From positions 1 through 64,000 of the forward strand of contig CALIFY010000018.1 in the NCBI GenBank assembly GCA_938021675.1: a stretch of 64,000 bases of DNA, read 5' to 3'. The notes under the pieces are model-generated. The model was not told the DNA's origin. It worked only from the letters and a program-made list of their open reading frames with translations, and ran no database searches. This DNA comes from an uncultured Acidimicrobiales bacterium (GTDB lineage Bacteria > Actinomycetota > Acidimicrobiia > Acidimicrobiales > SZUA-35). This document shows, piece by piece, positions 1 to 8,780 of the stretch (position 1 is the first letter of the stretch; each line of letters begins with the position of its first letter). A program made the position numbers and the translations under genes.

Positions 1-18
1 CGGGGCCGAACGGCCCCG
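1..18. terminator. GC-rich hairpin at the window edge
   Basis: A perfect 7-bp stem (CGGGGCC pairing with GGCCCCG) closes a GAAC loop. No T-run follows, so it could end a gene lying upstream of the window, or act as an attenuator in the leader of the operon that starts at 47. Confidence 0.4.
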
Positions 19-46
19 GAGCCCTTCCCGTACGGAAAGGATACCT

Positions 47-1597
47 TTGTTTCCCCTGCTTGAACAACTGGCACCGCGTCTAGAGGCATTCCACGCCAGC
101 GAAATGAATTGGTCATCCCTTCTCCTTTGCGGAGATTCGCACCCTGATCAACATGAAAGCCAATCGAACCACGCCCGGTCGGTAAGGTGTGTTGGTTCTG
201 ATCGTTATCGACTCGTATCGGCCTTGTTGGTCGACGATCCTGCCGGTGCCGATACTGAGATTGACCTCGATCGGAATCCGTCGGCATTGGCAATCGTTCG
301 AAGAGTTAGCCGAGAGAGTGCGCATGTTGCTCGGAGCCTCATGATTTGTGCCTCGCACTACTTCGACGAGAATGCGGACATCGACACCCTAAATATAGAA
401 GCGAAAGACCCGCTTGACCTTGGGAGTATTCGGTTTATTCGGGTGCTGATGTTGCAGAACCCTAGCCTTAGGGTTCGTTGGTTTGGCGATAGTCAACTGG
501 GAGCGGTTCTCGACGATGTCGCAGATGAGCAGGCATGGAGATCGCTCGATAGTGTCACCGTCGACGACAAAGTATCAACCGGCACGCTTGAGGATGAGCT
601 AGAACAAGACCTGGTGAACCTGGCCTACGGGCGGGTGTTGCATTCGATCCGATACCGAATCGATGGTGCCGTGAGCCCCCGGGCTGCTCGTTCGCTTGCA
701 TTAGCCGCTACCAACGCTGGTCACCCGGCGATAGCGCTCGGATTGCTTCTTCGTGCTGCCGATGCATCACCCCAAGACGCCTACGCCGCTCATTTGCTCT
801 ACCTCGCCAGCTTGGTGCAGACCAAACGCCTTGGCTTGATCGACGAGAGTGGGGTATCGCTTGAGCGGGCGACCGAACTCGTGCGGGATAGCGAGGCCGA
901 CGGGCATGCGCTCGAACGGGCCTGGGCACTCAACGGACAGGCACTAAATGCTGCGCTGCGAAGCCGAATCGCCCGAGACGCCGCTGGCGAATGGATAGAT
1001 CTGAGTTTTCGGTTGGAGAAAACGGCGCTGCGAACCTCGACGATGCTGCGGAATAGCCAAGGTTCGTATCTGCGCTACAACTTGTTGGCAAACATAGTCT
1101 TTCTGTTCGAGATCGTCGGTCAAAGTGATCGGGCGCTGGCCTTCTGGGACAAATCATTCTCAAACCTGGCCACAACGACCAAATCCGGCCCCTACTGGTA
1201 CCGACGGGCCGGCCTCCTGGCCAAAGCCGAACGACTGGCGGAGGCTGCCGAGGCATCGTCCAAGGCCAGCCAGGTGCTCTCGAACGAACCGTGGGCCATG
1301 GAACGGGTCGTGTGGCAACAGATGGTGATCGCCGACCGCTCCGGCCGTCACGACGAGGTGCCGGCCTTGGCCTCGGTCGGCGCCCGGTTGGCGATGCAAA
1401 CCGGTAATGCCTCCTCGGTCGCTCGGTTCCACACGGTGATTGCCCAAGCCGGGGAGCGTCCGGCACTTGATCCACCCGATCCGAAATTGCCGGCATATGT
1501 GCCGGGCATCGACCTTCTTGAACGACCAAGCCAGGATCTCAATCGGGTGCTAAGCGGTGCAGGCTCACACAGCGGAACAAGCGAAGGGACGGCCTGA
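47..1597 (+). CDS. Helical-repeat (TPR-like) protein of unknown function, first gene of the TldD/TldE cluster
   Basis: The protein is 516 aa. I do not recognise a family for its first 190 residues. From about residue 195 to 480 it is made of paired alanine- and leucine-rich helices that look like degenerate tetratricopeptide repeats, for example the stretches near 230-260 and 385-450, so a scaffold or partner-binding role is inferred. There is no signal peptide or membrane segment. The start is the TTG at 47, because GGAAAGGA at 34-41 is an excellent ribosome binding site five bases away. Its stop overlaps the ATG of the next gene (TGATG), which ties it to the TldD/TldE genes. Base use in the first third is noticeably more AT-rich than in the downstream genes. 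Whether it guides substrate to the protease pair is a guess. Confidence 0.7.
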   Translation: MFPLLEQLAPRLEAFHASEMNWSSLLLCGDSHPDQHESQSNHARSVRCVGSDRYRLVSALLVDDPAGADTEIDLDRNPSALAIVRRVSRESAHVARSLMICASHYFDENADIDTLNIEAKDPLDLGSIRFIRVLMLQNPSLRVRWFGDSQLGAVLDDVADEQAWRSLDSVTVDDKVSTGTLEDELEQDLVNLAYGRVLHSIRYRIDGAVSPRAARSLALAATNAGHPAIALGLLLRAADASPQDAYAAHLLYLASLVQTKRLGLIDESGVSLERATELVRDSEADGHALERAWALNGQALNAALRSRIARDAAGEWIDLSFRLEKTALRTSTMLRNSQGSYLRYNLLANIVFLFEIVGQSDRALAFWDKSFSNLATTTKSGPYWYRRAGLLAKAERLAEAAEASSKASQVLSNEPWAMERVVWQQMVIADRSGRHDEVPALASVGARLAMQTGNASSVARFHTVIAQAGERPALDPPDPKLPAYVPGIDLLERPSQDLNRVLSGAGSHSGTSEGTA

Positions 1598-2718
1598 TGC
1601 GATATTTCGAGTCTCGTTTGAACTATGCGGTCAGCTCTGACGGCAGGGGCGTGAACCATGCAACTTGTGGATACGACGGCAACCGTTGGATGCACAATCG
1701 CCGCCAGACAAGATCCAGTCGACCATCTGGATTGGACGAAGAACTCGAAACGCTAGCCAAACTTTGCGATGCGGCAGTCGAGGGGGCCCAAGAATCCTGC
1801 GATAGCAGTTTTGAGGTAACCGCATTGGCCGTAGCCACCGATCAAGTGATCGATGTCGACGAAGTTCGCGATCGCCGCTATAGGCAGCGACTACGAGTCG
1901 AAGTCCGTCCGCCCGGGATGCGGAGCAGCGTCGTAACCTTGGGCGGCACCGGCGCATGGGTCACAACTCGCCTTTCGGTAGGCCGGGCATCGGAATTTGG
2001 GCGTCGTGCGACCGACGCCGCATCGGCGGCGGTGGATGCCAGACCCGTCGAACCGGGACGGATGGCGGTCGTCTTATCACCGGTAGCGGCCGGCGTGCTA
2101 GCCCATGAAACATGGGGGCATTTGCTCGAGACCGAGCGAGAGAACCGGCCCGATTGGATAACTACAGGCGAAAAAGACGTAGCGACAGACACGATTCGGA
2201 TCTGTGACGATCCGACACTACCAGGAGGCTGGGGAACGTATGCCGTAGACGACGTTGGCGCCACGCCGAAGGCGGTGGACCTCGTTGTCGGCGGGGGAGT
2301 GGCCACAGACATAGCGTCATCGCCGGGGCGAATGCGACGCGCCTCGTGGCGTCATCGTCCGATGGCCCGCATGACCAATACGCTTGTTCGACCGAGCGGA
2401 GAAACCGTCGACGCATCGACCCTTTGCACCATGGGGGCAATTCGAGTCAACGGCGTCAGCGGCGGAGCCGTCGACCCGAACACCGGACGGTTCGTGTTTC
2501 ACGCCAACAGCGGAGAGCGTCTCGACCGCGATGGTCGGTCAGTCCACATGTTGAAGCCCTTCTCTATCGGGGGAAGGCTCGATCACCTGTTCCGGCAGGT
2601 CATCGGGGTCGGCGATGATGACGAAGTTGCTCCCGCCAGTTGTGTAAAGAACGGGCAACGTGTTTGGGTCGGCGTCGGCGGCTGCTCGCTCGCTTTGGAG
2701 GACATCGATGTCGCCTAA
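1597..2718 (+). CDS. TldD-like metalloprotease, catalytic subunit
   Basis: This 373-aa protein carries the TldD/PmbA family zinc motif HETWGH (HExxxH) at residues 170-175, followed by LLETE. It also has the family's RMTNT signature downstream, in PMARMTNTLV. In the TldD/TldE heterodimer the HExxxH subunit is catalytic; E. coli TldD/TldE removes leader peptide from microcin B17 and degrades unfolded peptides. It is about 100 residues shorter than E. coli TldD, mostly at the N-terminus. It starts on the ATG overlapping the previous stop, and its end overlaps the TldE-like gene by 11 bp. The pairing with a non-catalytic partner inside an operon of tailoring enzymes suggests specific peptide maturation or release rather than housekeeping proteolysis. 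That role is inference. Confidence 0.87.
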   Translation: MRYFESRLNYAVSSDGRGVNHATCGYDGNRWMHNRRQTRSSRPSGLDEELETLAKLCDAAVEGAQESCDSSFEVTALAVATDQVIDVDEVRDRRYRQRLRVEVRPPGMRSSVVTLGGTGAWVTTRLSVGRASEFGRRATDAASAAVDARPVEPGRMAVVLSPVAAGVLAHETWGHLLETERENRPDWITTGEKDVATDTIRICDDPTLPGGWGTYAVDDVGATPKAVDLVVGGGVATDIASSPGRMRRASWRHRPMARMTNTLVRPSGETVDASTLCTMGAIRVNGVSGGAVDPNTGRFVFHANSGERLDRDGRSVHMLKPFSIGGRLDHLFRQVIGVGDDDEVAPASCVKNGQRVWVGVGGCSLALEDIDVA

Positions 2719-4000
2719 GACCGCAGACGATCCACTCCTGAGCGTCGACCGACAGGCTGCTGGTGTTGCCGATCGACTCGACGACCTCCGGTTCGACGAT
2801 TGGGAGGTCTATGCCGAGGCCTACGAAAAGCGTACAGCCGCTCTCGACCGGGGGTCTTCAGTCGAACGTGGTGCCGTCGACCGCTTCGGGATTGGTATCC
2901 GCGTGGCGGCCGCTGGCGGCGGCACGGTCTCGGCGTACACATCTTCTACCGACGACGCCGAGCTTGGCGCCGTGCTGGCTGGTTTGCAGACCTCGGCGAG
3001 GCTGGCGGTTGCCCCGAACGACGACGCGCTTCCGACTCACTTTCCTGCAGCCGGCACAACTCGCGACCCCGCGGAACGCGAGATGATCAGCGAGGAGGAG
3101 ACAACGCAACGATTGGCCTCGTCGGTTGGCGACCCCGATCGTCTTGTCGTATCCGAGCTGACGAGGCGCGTCGTAATACGGCGACGAGGGTTCGAGGCGT
3201 TTCGTGACTTTGAATACGAGCTCGGTGCAACCACTCACCTACACCTAAACGAGCGCGACATGTTCTACCCCACGGTGGTAGCACCCATCGCCGCTGCCTC
3301 GTTCGCCGAGGTGGCGGATCGGCTGGCCGATGCCATCGTCGCCTATCCACCGGTCGGTGTGAACCAAGTCGACGCCGACGTGACTCTCCCCGACATGGTC
3401 GTTCTCCATCCGTCGGTGGTCAACGCGGTGTTCCGCACAGCCATTCGACTCGCCGGGGCGTCGGACTTCCAAACCTGCGATTTCCCAGACTGGGTGACTA
3501 TCCGAGATGAGCCGACATGCCCTGGGAGTACGACACAACGTCACTTCGACGACGTGGGCGGGCCGACGACAAACCTCACCATCGTCGGCCAGGGGCAACT
3601 CCAACCGCTCGACACTTCTGAAATGGCGCGACGACGCCACTCTTATCGGGCCCAACCACGACCCGGAGGGATGACGATGACGCTTGACGCTGCTCAACCA
3701 GGCGTTGACGTGGGTATCGGAACTGTCGATCACGTCTGGATTGACGGCATCCACTTTTCGGAGTCAGCAATCGTTCGCCCCACCGACACGGTCAGCGGCC
3801 CGGTTGAAGGATGGGTGGTGCGAAACGGACGACCTGAGCTGTTACACATGGCGCGAATGGCGGTGCCGTGGAGCGATCTCGCTGAGGCCATCGTGGCAAC
3901 GTTTGGGCCACGCCAAAATACAGGTACCAAAAACAACGCATACGTTGCGCCGCTCATCCTCGATGGCAGTCGCCTACCGCCACGGTGGTTGCAACGATGA
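2708..4000 (+). CDS. TldE/PmbA-like subunit
   Basis: This 430-aa protein has the overall fold signature of the TldD/PmbA family but no HExxxH motif, as expected of the TldE (PmbA) half of the heterodimer. The N-terminal part (DWEVYAEAYEKRTAALDRG) resembles the family's typical opening strand. The C-terminal part has the family-like pattern GIHFSESAIVRPTDTVSGPVEG-type followed by NNAYVAPLIL. I place the start at the ATG at 2708 rather than at an in-frame codon 48 bases upstream, because the first would overlap the catalytic subunit by only 11 bp. It probably forms a dimer with the product of 1597-2718. The next gene starts on an ATGA overlap. Confidence 0.82.
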   Translation: MSPKTADDPLLSVDRQAAGVADRLDDLRFDDWEVYAEAYEKRTAALDRGSSVERGAVDRFGIGIRVAAAGGGTVSAYTSSTDDAELGAVLAGLQTSARLAVAPNDDALPTHFPAAGTTRDPAEREMISEEETTQRLASSVGDPDRLVVSELTRRVVIRRRGFEAFRDFEYELGATTHLHLNERDMFYPTVVAPIAAASFAEVADRLADAIVAYPPVGVNQVDADVTLPDMVVLHPSVVNAVFRTAIRLAGASDFQTCDFPDWVTIRDEPTCPGSTTQRHFDDVGGPTTNLTIVGQGQLQPLDTSEMARRRHSYRAQPRPGGMTMTLDAAQPGVDVGIGTVDHVWIDGIHFSESAIVRPTDTVSGPVEGWVVRNGRPELLHMARMAVPWSDLAEAIVATFGPRQNTGTKNNAYVAPLILDGSRLPPRWLQR

Positions 4001-4560
4001 ACTCGATCGCTGGGCTTTGTCTATCGGCAAAACCGCACCCTCTTCAAGAGAACAGGCCGAGCGCGTCGCGAGAGCTACTCAACCTCGCGGTACGAAGGCT
4101 CACCAGAAACGATGAGCGGTACGAAGGGTTCGACATTCGCCAATGTCCGCTGCCAGCCTGGGCCGGTATTTCGCCGTCCGAACTCGATGAGCCGAACTAC
4201 GTGAAGCTGCGGGACGTGATTGCTGCTGCCGACCTGGTGGTCGTGGCCGCCCCAGCGTACTTCGGTTCGTTGAGCGGCATGGCCAAGAACGTATTCGACC
4301 TGATTGGCCACGATGCTAGTGTCGAGCTGCCGGCGGTGACCGGAATCGTTGTCGGCGAGCAGGCCGATGATGCCCACCGGGGAGCCGAGCAGCTGACCGA
4401 AGTGTTTCGGCTGCTCGGGGGTTCTCTTCTCGTTCCGGTGTGGGCCGTCGCCGAACCCCAGCGCATCGAGGCCGCCGAACTGACGGCGAAGGCGCTCGCC
4501 TTCGGTCACTTGTGCGCCATGCGCCTACACGAGTCGATTGCTCAGCCGGTCGACCGATGA
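3997..4560 (+). CDS. NAD(P)H-dependent FMN reductase-like flavoprotein (first copy)
   Basis: This 187-aa protein has a flavodoxin-like fold of the FMN-reductase family. The clearest signature is AAPAYFGSLSGMAKNVFDLI, which matches the family's flavin-contacting loop and the helix that follows. The N-terminal phosphate loop (LSAKPHPLQENRPSASRE) is unusually long and poor in glycine compared with the usual GSxRxxS, so flavin binding is likely but not certain. It starts on an ATGA overlap with the TldE-like gene and ends in an ATGA overlap with the methyltransferase-like gene. In this setting it may supply reduced flavin or act directly as a tailoring oxidoreductase. A second member of the family lies at 8142-8780. 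Confidence 0.72.
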   Translation: MNSIAGLCLSAKPHPLQENRPSASRELLNLAVRRLTRNDERYEGFDIRQCPLPAWAGISPSELDEPNYVKLRDVIAAADLVVVAAPAYFGSLSGMAKNVFDLIGHDASVELPAVTGIVVGEQADDAHRGAEQLTEVFRLLGGSLLVPVWAVAEPQRIEAAELTAKALAFGHLCAMRLHESIAQPVDR

Positions 4561-5258
4561 CGGTGAAAGCAAGAGGGCAGGCGCTGGCTATGGCCGCGGC
4601 ATCGCGGCTTCACCAACTGCCAGACGGGAGCGAGGCTGAGTTCTCCGAATCCGGTTACCTGAGAACCAGAGAGCGCTTTCAGCGTGAATTGATTGTCGAC
4701 GTCACCAGCCTGACCCCTGCTGCGGCACGGGTTCTTCTGGCTATCGGAGGCCACGCTGGTCGGTCCGGGGCTCGATTAGTGGTCATCGGTGCCTATCAAG
4801 GGCTGTTCGCAGCCTGGATGCAGGCCGGTACCGAGACACCGCTCGACATCGCACTCGTCGACCCCGATCGGGACGCTCTCAATCGAGCCGTGGACAACCT
4901 CGACCGGTTGGAGGTGAGGCCAAAGGCGGTTGTCCCGGTCGGTAGAGGGTGGCGTGATTGGGATGGGCTCGCCGATTGGGTCCGGCACGACGGAGTGGTC
5001 TTCGTCGACCTCGACGATCCAACGACCGGAAAGTGGGACTACCTCGACGTACTAGAGATGTTCCTTACGACGGCAACCGCCCCCTCATGGTGCGTTTTTC
5101 ACGACACCTGTTTGCCCCGTTTCGCCGACGTCGGCGGTGGGGTGAGGGAATTGGCGATGAGCCGAACGGCGCCTCATGCAGTACTCCCCGTCGACACCTG
5201 CGGGATGACCGTCGTAGCCCACCCGACGTCGCTGACCGATCCGGAGAAGGACCTGTGA
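4557..5258 (+). CDS. Class I SAM-dependent methyltransferase-like protein
   Basis: This 233-aa protein reads as a Rossmann-fold methyltransferase. VVIGAYQGLFAAWMQAG occupies the place of the glycine-rich SAM loop. IALVDPDRDALNRAVDNL follows as the acidic second strand and helix, and GVVFVDLDDPTTGKWDYLD resembles the strand-4 segment of small-molecule O-methyltransferases. The SAM loop is not a canonical GxGxG, so loss of catalysis is possible. Start is the ATG at 4557 that overlaps the preceding stop; a longer frame upstream is a shadow of the flavoprotein gene. It is coupled downstream to the SDR through a GTGA overlap. The substrate is unknown. Confidence 0.6.
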   Translation: MTVKARGQALAMAAASRLHQLPDGSEAEFSESGYLRTRERFQRELIVDVTSLTPAAARVLLAIGGHAGRSGARLVVIGAYQGLFAAWMQAGTETPLDIALVDPDRDALNRAVDNLDRLEVRPKAVVPVGRGWRDWDGLADWVRHDGVVFVDLDDPTTGKWDYLDVLEMFLTTATAPSWCVFHDTCLPRFADVGGGVRELAMSRTAPHAVLPVDTCGMTVVAHPTSLTDPEKDL

Positions 5259-6001
5259 CGATTTGGGTGCTCGGAACAGGCCTCGTCGCCGGTGGTTTGG
5301 TCGGTTCCAAAGACGATGTCGTAGCGCTCGATTGGAACCCGACGTGGTGGTTTCCCGACGAGGTAGCCGCTCCCGATGACGTCCAACCCGCCGAGGACGA
5401 CACGGTGGTGATCGCCACCGGTTCAGTCGACCCATCCGCTCAGGTCGGGATCGACCGCGCCACCCGGTGGGCTGCTAGCTCGGCCGCGCATCGGGTCACG
5501 CTTTGCAGCAGCGTCGCCGTCTACGGAGCCGCGCCCCGTTGGTGTCCATCATCGCGTCCTCAGCCGACGTCGAGTTACGGACGGGCAAAATTGAAAGCGG
5601 AGGCCCATTTTTTGACCGCCATCCTGTTGTCCGGTAAGTCGGGTCTGATCGTCAGGCTGCCAGGAATTTTTGGCGATCGCCGGCACCGGGGCGGGCGCCT
5701 CCAACAAGCGCTCTGGACGGCCGAACCCGACCGTCGCCCCGATGTCATATCCGCCCTCGGGGCCGAATGCCTCCACGCTTCGGTAGCGGGAGCCAAGTTG
5801 ATCGACGGTGTTGCCGACGCTCTGTGGCCGGCTGGTGTGCGGGTAGCGAATCTGCGCGGCCGGCCGTTGAACGAGCAACTCCACCTCGAAGCCGCAGTAC
5901 GTCCACAAGATGTACCCGACGTGATCGACGCCGCCAGAACACTGTGCACGGATGCTGGATGCCATATCGAGTCGTTGGTGCCGGAGTCTGTCGATGCTTG
6001 A
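5255..6001 (+). CDS. NAD(P)-dependent SDR / epimerase-like oxidoreductase
   Basis: This 248-aa protein opens with the dinucleotide-binding strand IWVLGTGLVAG. It has the catalytic SDR pair Y108 and K112 in SYGRAKLKAE, with serines at 85-86 in the expected strand (TLCSSVAVYG). It looks like the atypical or extended SDR class related to nucleotide-sugar epimerases, though it is shorter than typical members, which leaves a reduced substrate domain. The GTG start at 5255 overlaps the previous stop. The following aminotransferase start lies inside its last codons. SDR plus aminotransferase is a common pair for oxidising an alcohol and then aminating the carbonyl; that order of action here is inference. 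Confidence 0.75.
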   Translation: MTIWVLGTGLVAGGLVGSKDDVVALDWNPTWWFPDEVAAPDDVQPAEDDTVVIATGSVDPSAQVGIDRATRWAASSAAHRVTLCSSVAVYGAAPRWCPSSRPQPTSSYGRAKLKAEAHFLTAILLSGKSGLIVRLPGIFGDRRHRGGRLQQALWTAEPDRRPDVISALGAECLHASVAGAKLIDGVADALWPAGVRVANLRGRPLNEQLHLEAAVRPQDVPDVIDAARTLCTDAGCHIESLVPESVDA

Positions 6002-7013
6002 CCTTCGACTGGGGCAACCAATGGTCGGGCCGAGCTCTGGCCCGGAGTCCGACCCCTATGAGCGGTCGGCGCGTTACGCCATCGGTTGTGAACGCGAACA
6101 ACAAGCGATCGCTTCCACGCTTGGGGTCGACGATCGGCTCGTGATCACCCCGGGGGCCAGCGGCGGCCTGGCCGCCCTCATGGATCTGCTACTTCCGGCA
6201 ACGGTCGTTGCCCCTCTCCCGTTCTACGGCGGCTACCGACGGTTTATCGACCGGGCAGCGGAATTGGTTTGGTACCGTCCGTCGAGTCCACCGGAACCGG
6301 ATCGGGTTCCTCCCGGCTCGGTCGTTCTGGTAAACGAACCGCACAACCCAACGGGAACGTCGCTCGGCCTCGATCGGATCCGACAACTCGTTGAACAGTA
6401 CGTCGATCGAGACTGCCGGGTGGTGCTCGACGCGGTGTACGCCGGTCTCGACTCCGACGTGTGGCACGTACGGGCGCCGGGACTTGTGACGATCGGCAGC
6501 CTGTCGAAGACGTGCGGACGGCCAGGTTTACGGCTCGGTTTCGCGGTCGGCGACGCCTCGTTACTCGACCACGTCGAACGGTGGGTCAGCGCCAGGTTGC
6601 TCGGGGTCAGCGCTCCGTCGCTCGCGCTCGTCCCACGGGTGCTGGAGAGCTGGCGGTCCGATCACATCACGATCCGGCAGCGGTCCGACCGTCAGGCAAC
6701 GGCCCTCGACAACGCCCTAAAAGAGACGGCTGATATGGCCGTGCTGTACAGCGGGTCAGTACCGTACGCGTTGGTGTTCGACCGCCGGTCCCAGATCGAG
6801 GCAGGGTGCCTGCAACAGTCGTTGGCTACCCGCGATGTACTTGTGCCAACCTTGGCTGAGATGGGTCTTGGTGGCGCCGGTCGTAACCAATTGCGAATCC
6901 CGTTGGCCATCGATCCTGGGCAGTTCGCTCGGCTGGTACCCCTGATCGTTGACGCTGTGGGGTCCACGAATTCTGTCGATCGAGGTATTCCTTCCGAGCG
7001 AGTAACCGGCTGA
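5994..7013 (+). CDS. PLP-dependent aminotransferase, class I/II fold
   Basis: This 339-aa protein carries the full fold-type I set: NEPHNPTG at 114-121, D146 and Y149 in DAVYAG that contact the pyridine ring, and the Schiff-base lysine K172 in GSLSKTCGRPGLR. It belongs with histidinol-phosphate or aspartate aminotransferase-like enzymes but is slightly short. Start is the ATG at 5994, which overlaps the SDR stop; the longer frame upstream is not needed. It is followed by the MFS gene through a TGATG overlap. It could transaminate a carbonyl made by the neighbouring SDR, or act as a lyase; the sequence does not tell which. Confidence 0.85.
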   Translation: MLDLRLGQPMVGPSSGPESDPYERSARYAIGCEREQQAIASTLGVDDRLVITPGASGGLAALMDLLLPATVVAPLPFYGGYRRFIDRAAELVWYRPSSPPEPDRVPPGSVVLVNEPHNPTGTSLGLDRIRQLVEQYVDRDCRVVLDAVYAGLDSDVWHVRAPGLVTIGSLSKTCGRPGLRLGFAVGDASLLDHVERWVSARLLGVSAPSLALVPRVLESWRSDHITIRQRSDRQATALDNALKETADMAVLYSGSVPYALVFDRRSQIEAGCLQQSLATRDVLVPTLAEMGLGGAGRNQLRIPLAIDPGQFARLVPLIVDAVGSTNSVDRGIPSERVTG

Positions 7014-8131
7014 TGGTGACGGGAAGACTGTTCGCTTCCGGTGCAGCATTCCGAGTGGCGTTTCAGCTCGTGATCGTTCTAGCCACCGTCGAAGCTTCAC
7101 GCTCGGACCACCCGATCCTTAGCCTCGTTTTGCTCGGTTCGGCGCCAGCGTTCGCTCTTCTGCTCAGAGCGGTAGCCGAACGATTTCGGTGGCTCATGAC
7201 ATCTGTCGGCTTCGTCGCCGCCCTACGTCTTTGTACCGTCGTCGCTGCGGCGTTCGTGATTACCACGTCACCACTAGCGCTTGCCGTTCTTCGCCCGTTC
7301 ATGGTCGGCGCCATTTCGGTATCGATGGTGGTGTTCCCCCATCGGCTCACCGGCACTCGGGCAACGGGTCAGGACGAATCGATTCTTGGCTCGTTCCAGA
7401 GCGCGATGATCGTGGCCGGTTTGGCGGCCAGTGTGATGTACGACCTGCTGGTCAGGGTGGCTAGTGGCCCAAGCGTTGTCCTCGCTGTTGCCATCTTCAT
7501 CGCCGCTATCGCCTTTCCTGCCGAGCGTCACGATGAGACGATGGAACGGTCGACCGCCGTCGATGACGACCAGGGGTTGGATGTTGTCTGGGTAGGAGGT
7601 CAAGCTCTTCTCTCGTTCGCCCGGTCGGTCATTGGCGGGTCGGCCTTGTTTCTCCTCCCTCAGCTGGCCGAGCGATCTGGTGTCGGCCAACTCGGTCTCC
7701 TGTTTGCGTTGATCTCGTTGGCCGGCGTCGCCGGACGCCTTGGCGCCCGATTTGTAAAGGACCAGTCGTTGATCCGGCTGATTCCTGTACTGGCGGTCGC
7801 CGCAGGATCGCTGGCCGTTGCCTCGCTGCGGTCCGGGGTGGTTTGGTTGCCGGCGGCGATGGTCGTGCTCGGTGGTGCCGCCGGGCTGTTGGAGGTCGGT
7901 CAGATGGCTTCGATCACCAGGACCAAGCAACAGGTTCGCCGAAAGTTGAACCTTGTGCTGATCGGATTCGATGCTGGCATGCTCGTCGCCGCGGTAATTG
8001 CGTCGTTCATCGGTGGGAGCCTTTGGCTCCTCTCGCTGGTTGGATGTACCGCCATGGCGGTTGGTGCAACCGGTGTACTCGCCGGTGAACGAGCAGCACG
8101 TGCTAAAGAACCCGAACCCGTCGAACAGTAG
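7013..8131 (+). CDS. MFS-like multi-pass membrane transporter
   Basis: The protein is 372 aa, strongly hydrophobic, with roughly ten to twelve membrane helices and a short hydrophilic loop in the middle (about residues 180-190, rich in Asp and Glu). This layout matches the two-bundle major facilitator superfamily, though the family motif between helices 2 and 3 is weak. It begins on the ATG overlapping the aminotransferase stop. Ten bases separate its end from the next start. Being the only transporter in the operon, it is the likely exporter or importer of the pathway product; direction cannot be read from sequence. Confidence 0.75.
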   Translation: MVTGRLFASGAAFRVAFQLVIVLATVEASRSDHPILSLVLLGSAPAFALLLRAVAERFRWLMTSVGFVAALRLCTVVAAAFVITTSPLALAVLRPFMVGAISVSMVVFPHRLTGTRATGQDESILGSFQSAMIVAGLAASVMYDLLVRVASGPSVVLAVAIFIAAIAFPAERHDETMERSTAVDDDQGLDVVWVGGQALLSFARSVIGGSALFLLPQLAERSGVGQLGLLFALISLAGVAGRLGARFVKDQSLIRLIPVLAVAAGSLAVASLRSGVVWLPAAMVVLGGAAGLLEVGQMASITRTKQQVRRKLNLVLIGFDAGMLVAAVIASFIGGSLWLLSLVGCTAMAVGATGVLAGERAARAKEPEPVEQ

Positions 8132-8141
8132 GAAACCTTAC

Positions 8142-8780
8142 ATGACTATTTCATCCGATCGCCGTTGCGTCGTGGTCTGCGGGTCTACAAAGGCTGACTC
8201 GCGTACCCGAGCGGTGTCCAACGTCATGGCTGAGCGCCTACGGCAGGCCGGGTTCGCCGTCTCGTTTATCGATACTCGCCAACTGGTGTTGCCAATCGCC
8301 GACCCAGAGTTCCATCACAGTCCGGATCAGCATCCAGAGCCGGCGGTCCGGGAACTCTCATCGACGTTCGATGCCGCTCAGGCGGTCGTGCTCGCCTCGC
8401 CCGTCTATCACGGTTCGTACTCTGGCGTCTTGAAAAATCTGTTAGATCACCTGCGATGGGACGCTTTTGCCCGCCGACCGGTCGGCCTGATCGTGCACGG
8501 AGGGAACCCTCTGTCCGGAACCCCGGTCTGTGATCATCTGAGGTCGGTGGTCCGCACCATGGCCGGTTACGCCACCCAGTCGCAGGTCGTATCAGGACCA
8601 GCCGACATTAGTTGGGACGATCGGGGCACGACGGTGCTGGCCGAGCCTGTTCAACTCCGAATCGATCGGATGGCCGCTGAGCTTGTCGAGCTTTCTGTTC
8701 TTCTGTCGCGACCTCGTACGAAACCGACGTCTCGAAGAGAACTAGGACGAGCAAAGGATATGAGCAGTGATGGCCGCTAA
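8142..8780 (+). CDS. NADPH-dependent FMN reductase family protein (second copy)
   Basis: This 212-aa flavodoxin-fold protein has the phosphate loop GSTKADSRTR near the N-terminus and the family signature ASPVYHGSYSGVLKNLLDHL. It is a more canonical member than the product of 3997-4560. Start is the ATG at 8142 with an AGGAA site seven bases upstream; a longer frame running back into the transporter gene is rejected. Its end overlaps the VOC gene. Proteins of this family reduce FMN, quinones, azo groups or chromate. In the operon it may be a second redox tailoring step. Confidence 0.85.
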   Translation: MTISSDRRCVVVCGSTKADSRTRAVSNVMAERLRQAGFAVSFIDTRQLVLPIADPEFHHSPDQHPEPAVRELSSTFDAAQAVVLASPVYHGSYSGVLKNLLDHLRWDAFARRPVGLIVHGGNPLSGTPVCDHLRSVVRTMAGYATQSQVVSGPADISWDDRGTTVLAEPVQLRIDRMAAELVELSVLLSRPRTKPTSRRELGRAKDMSSDGR

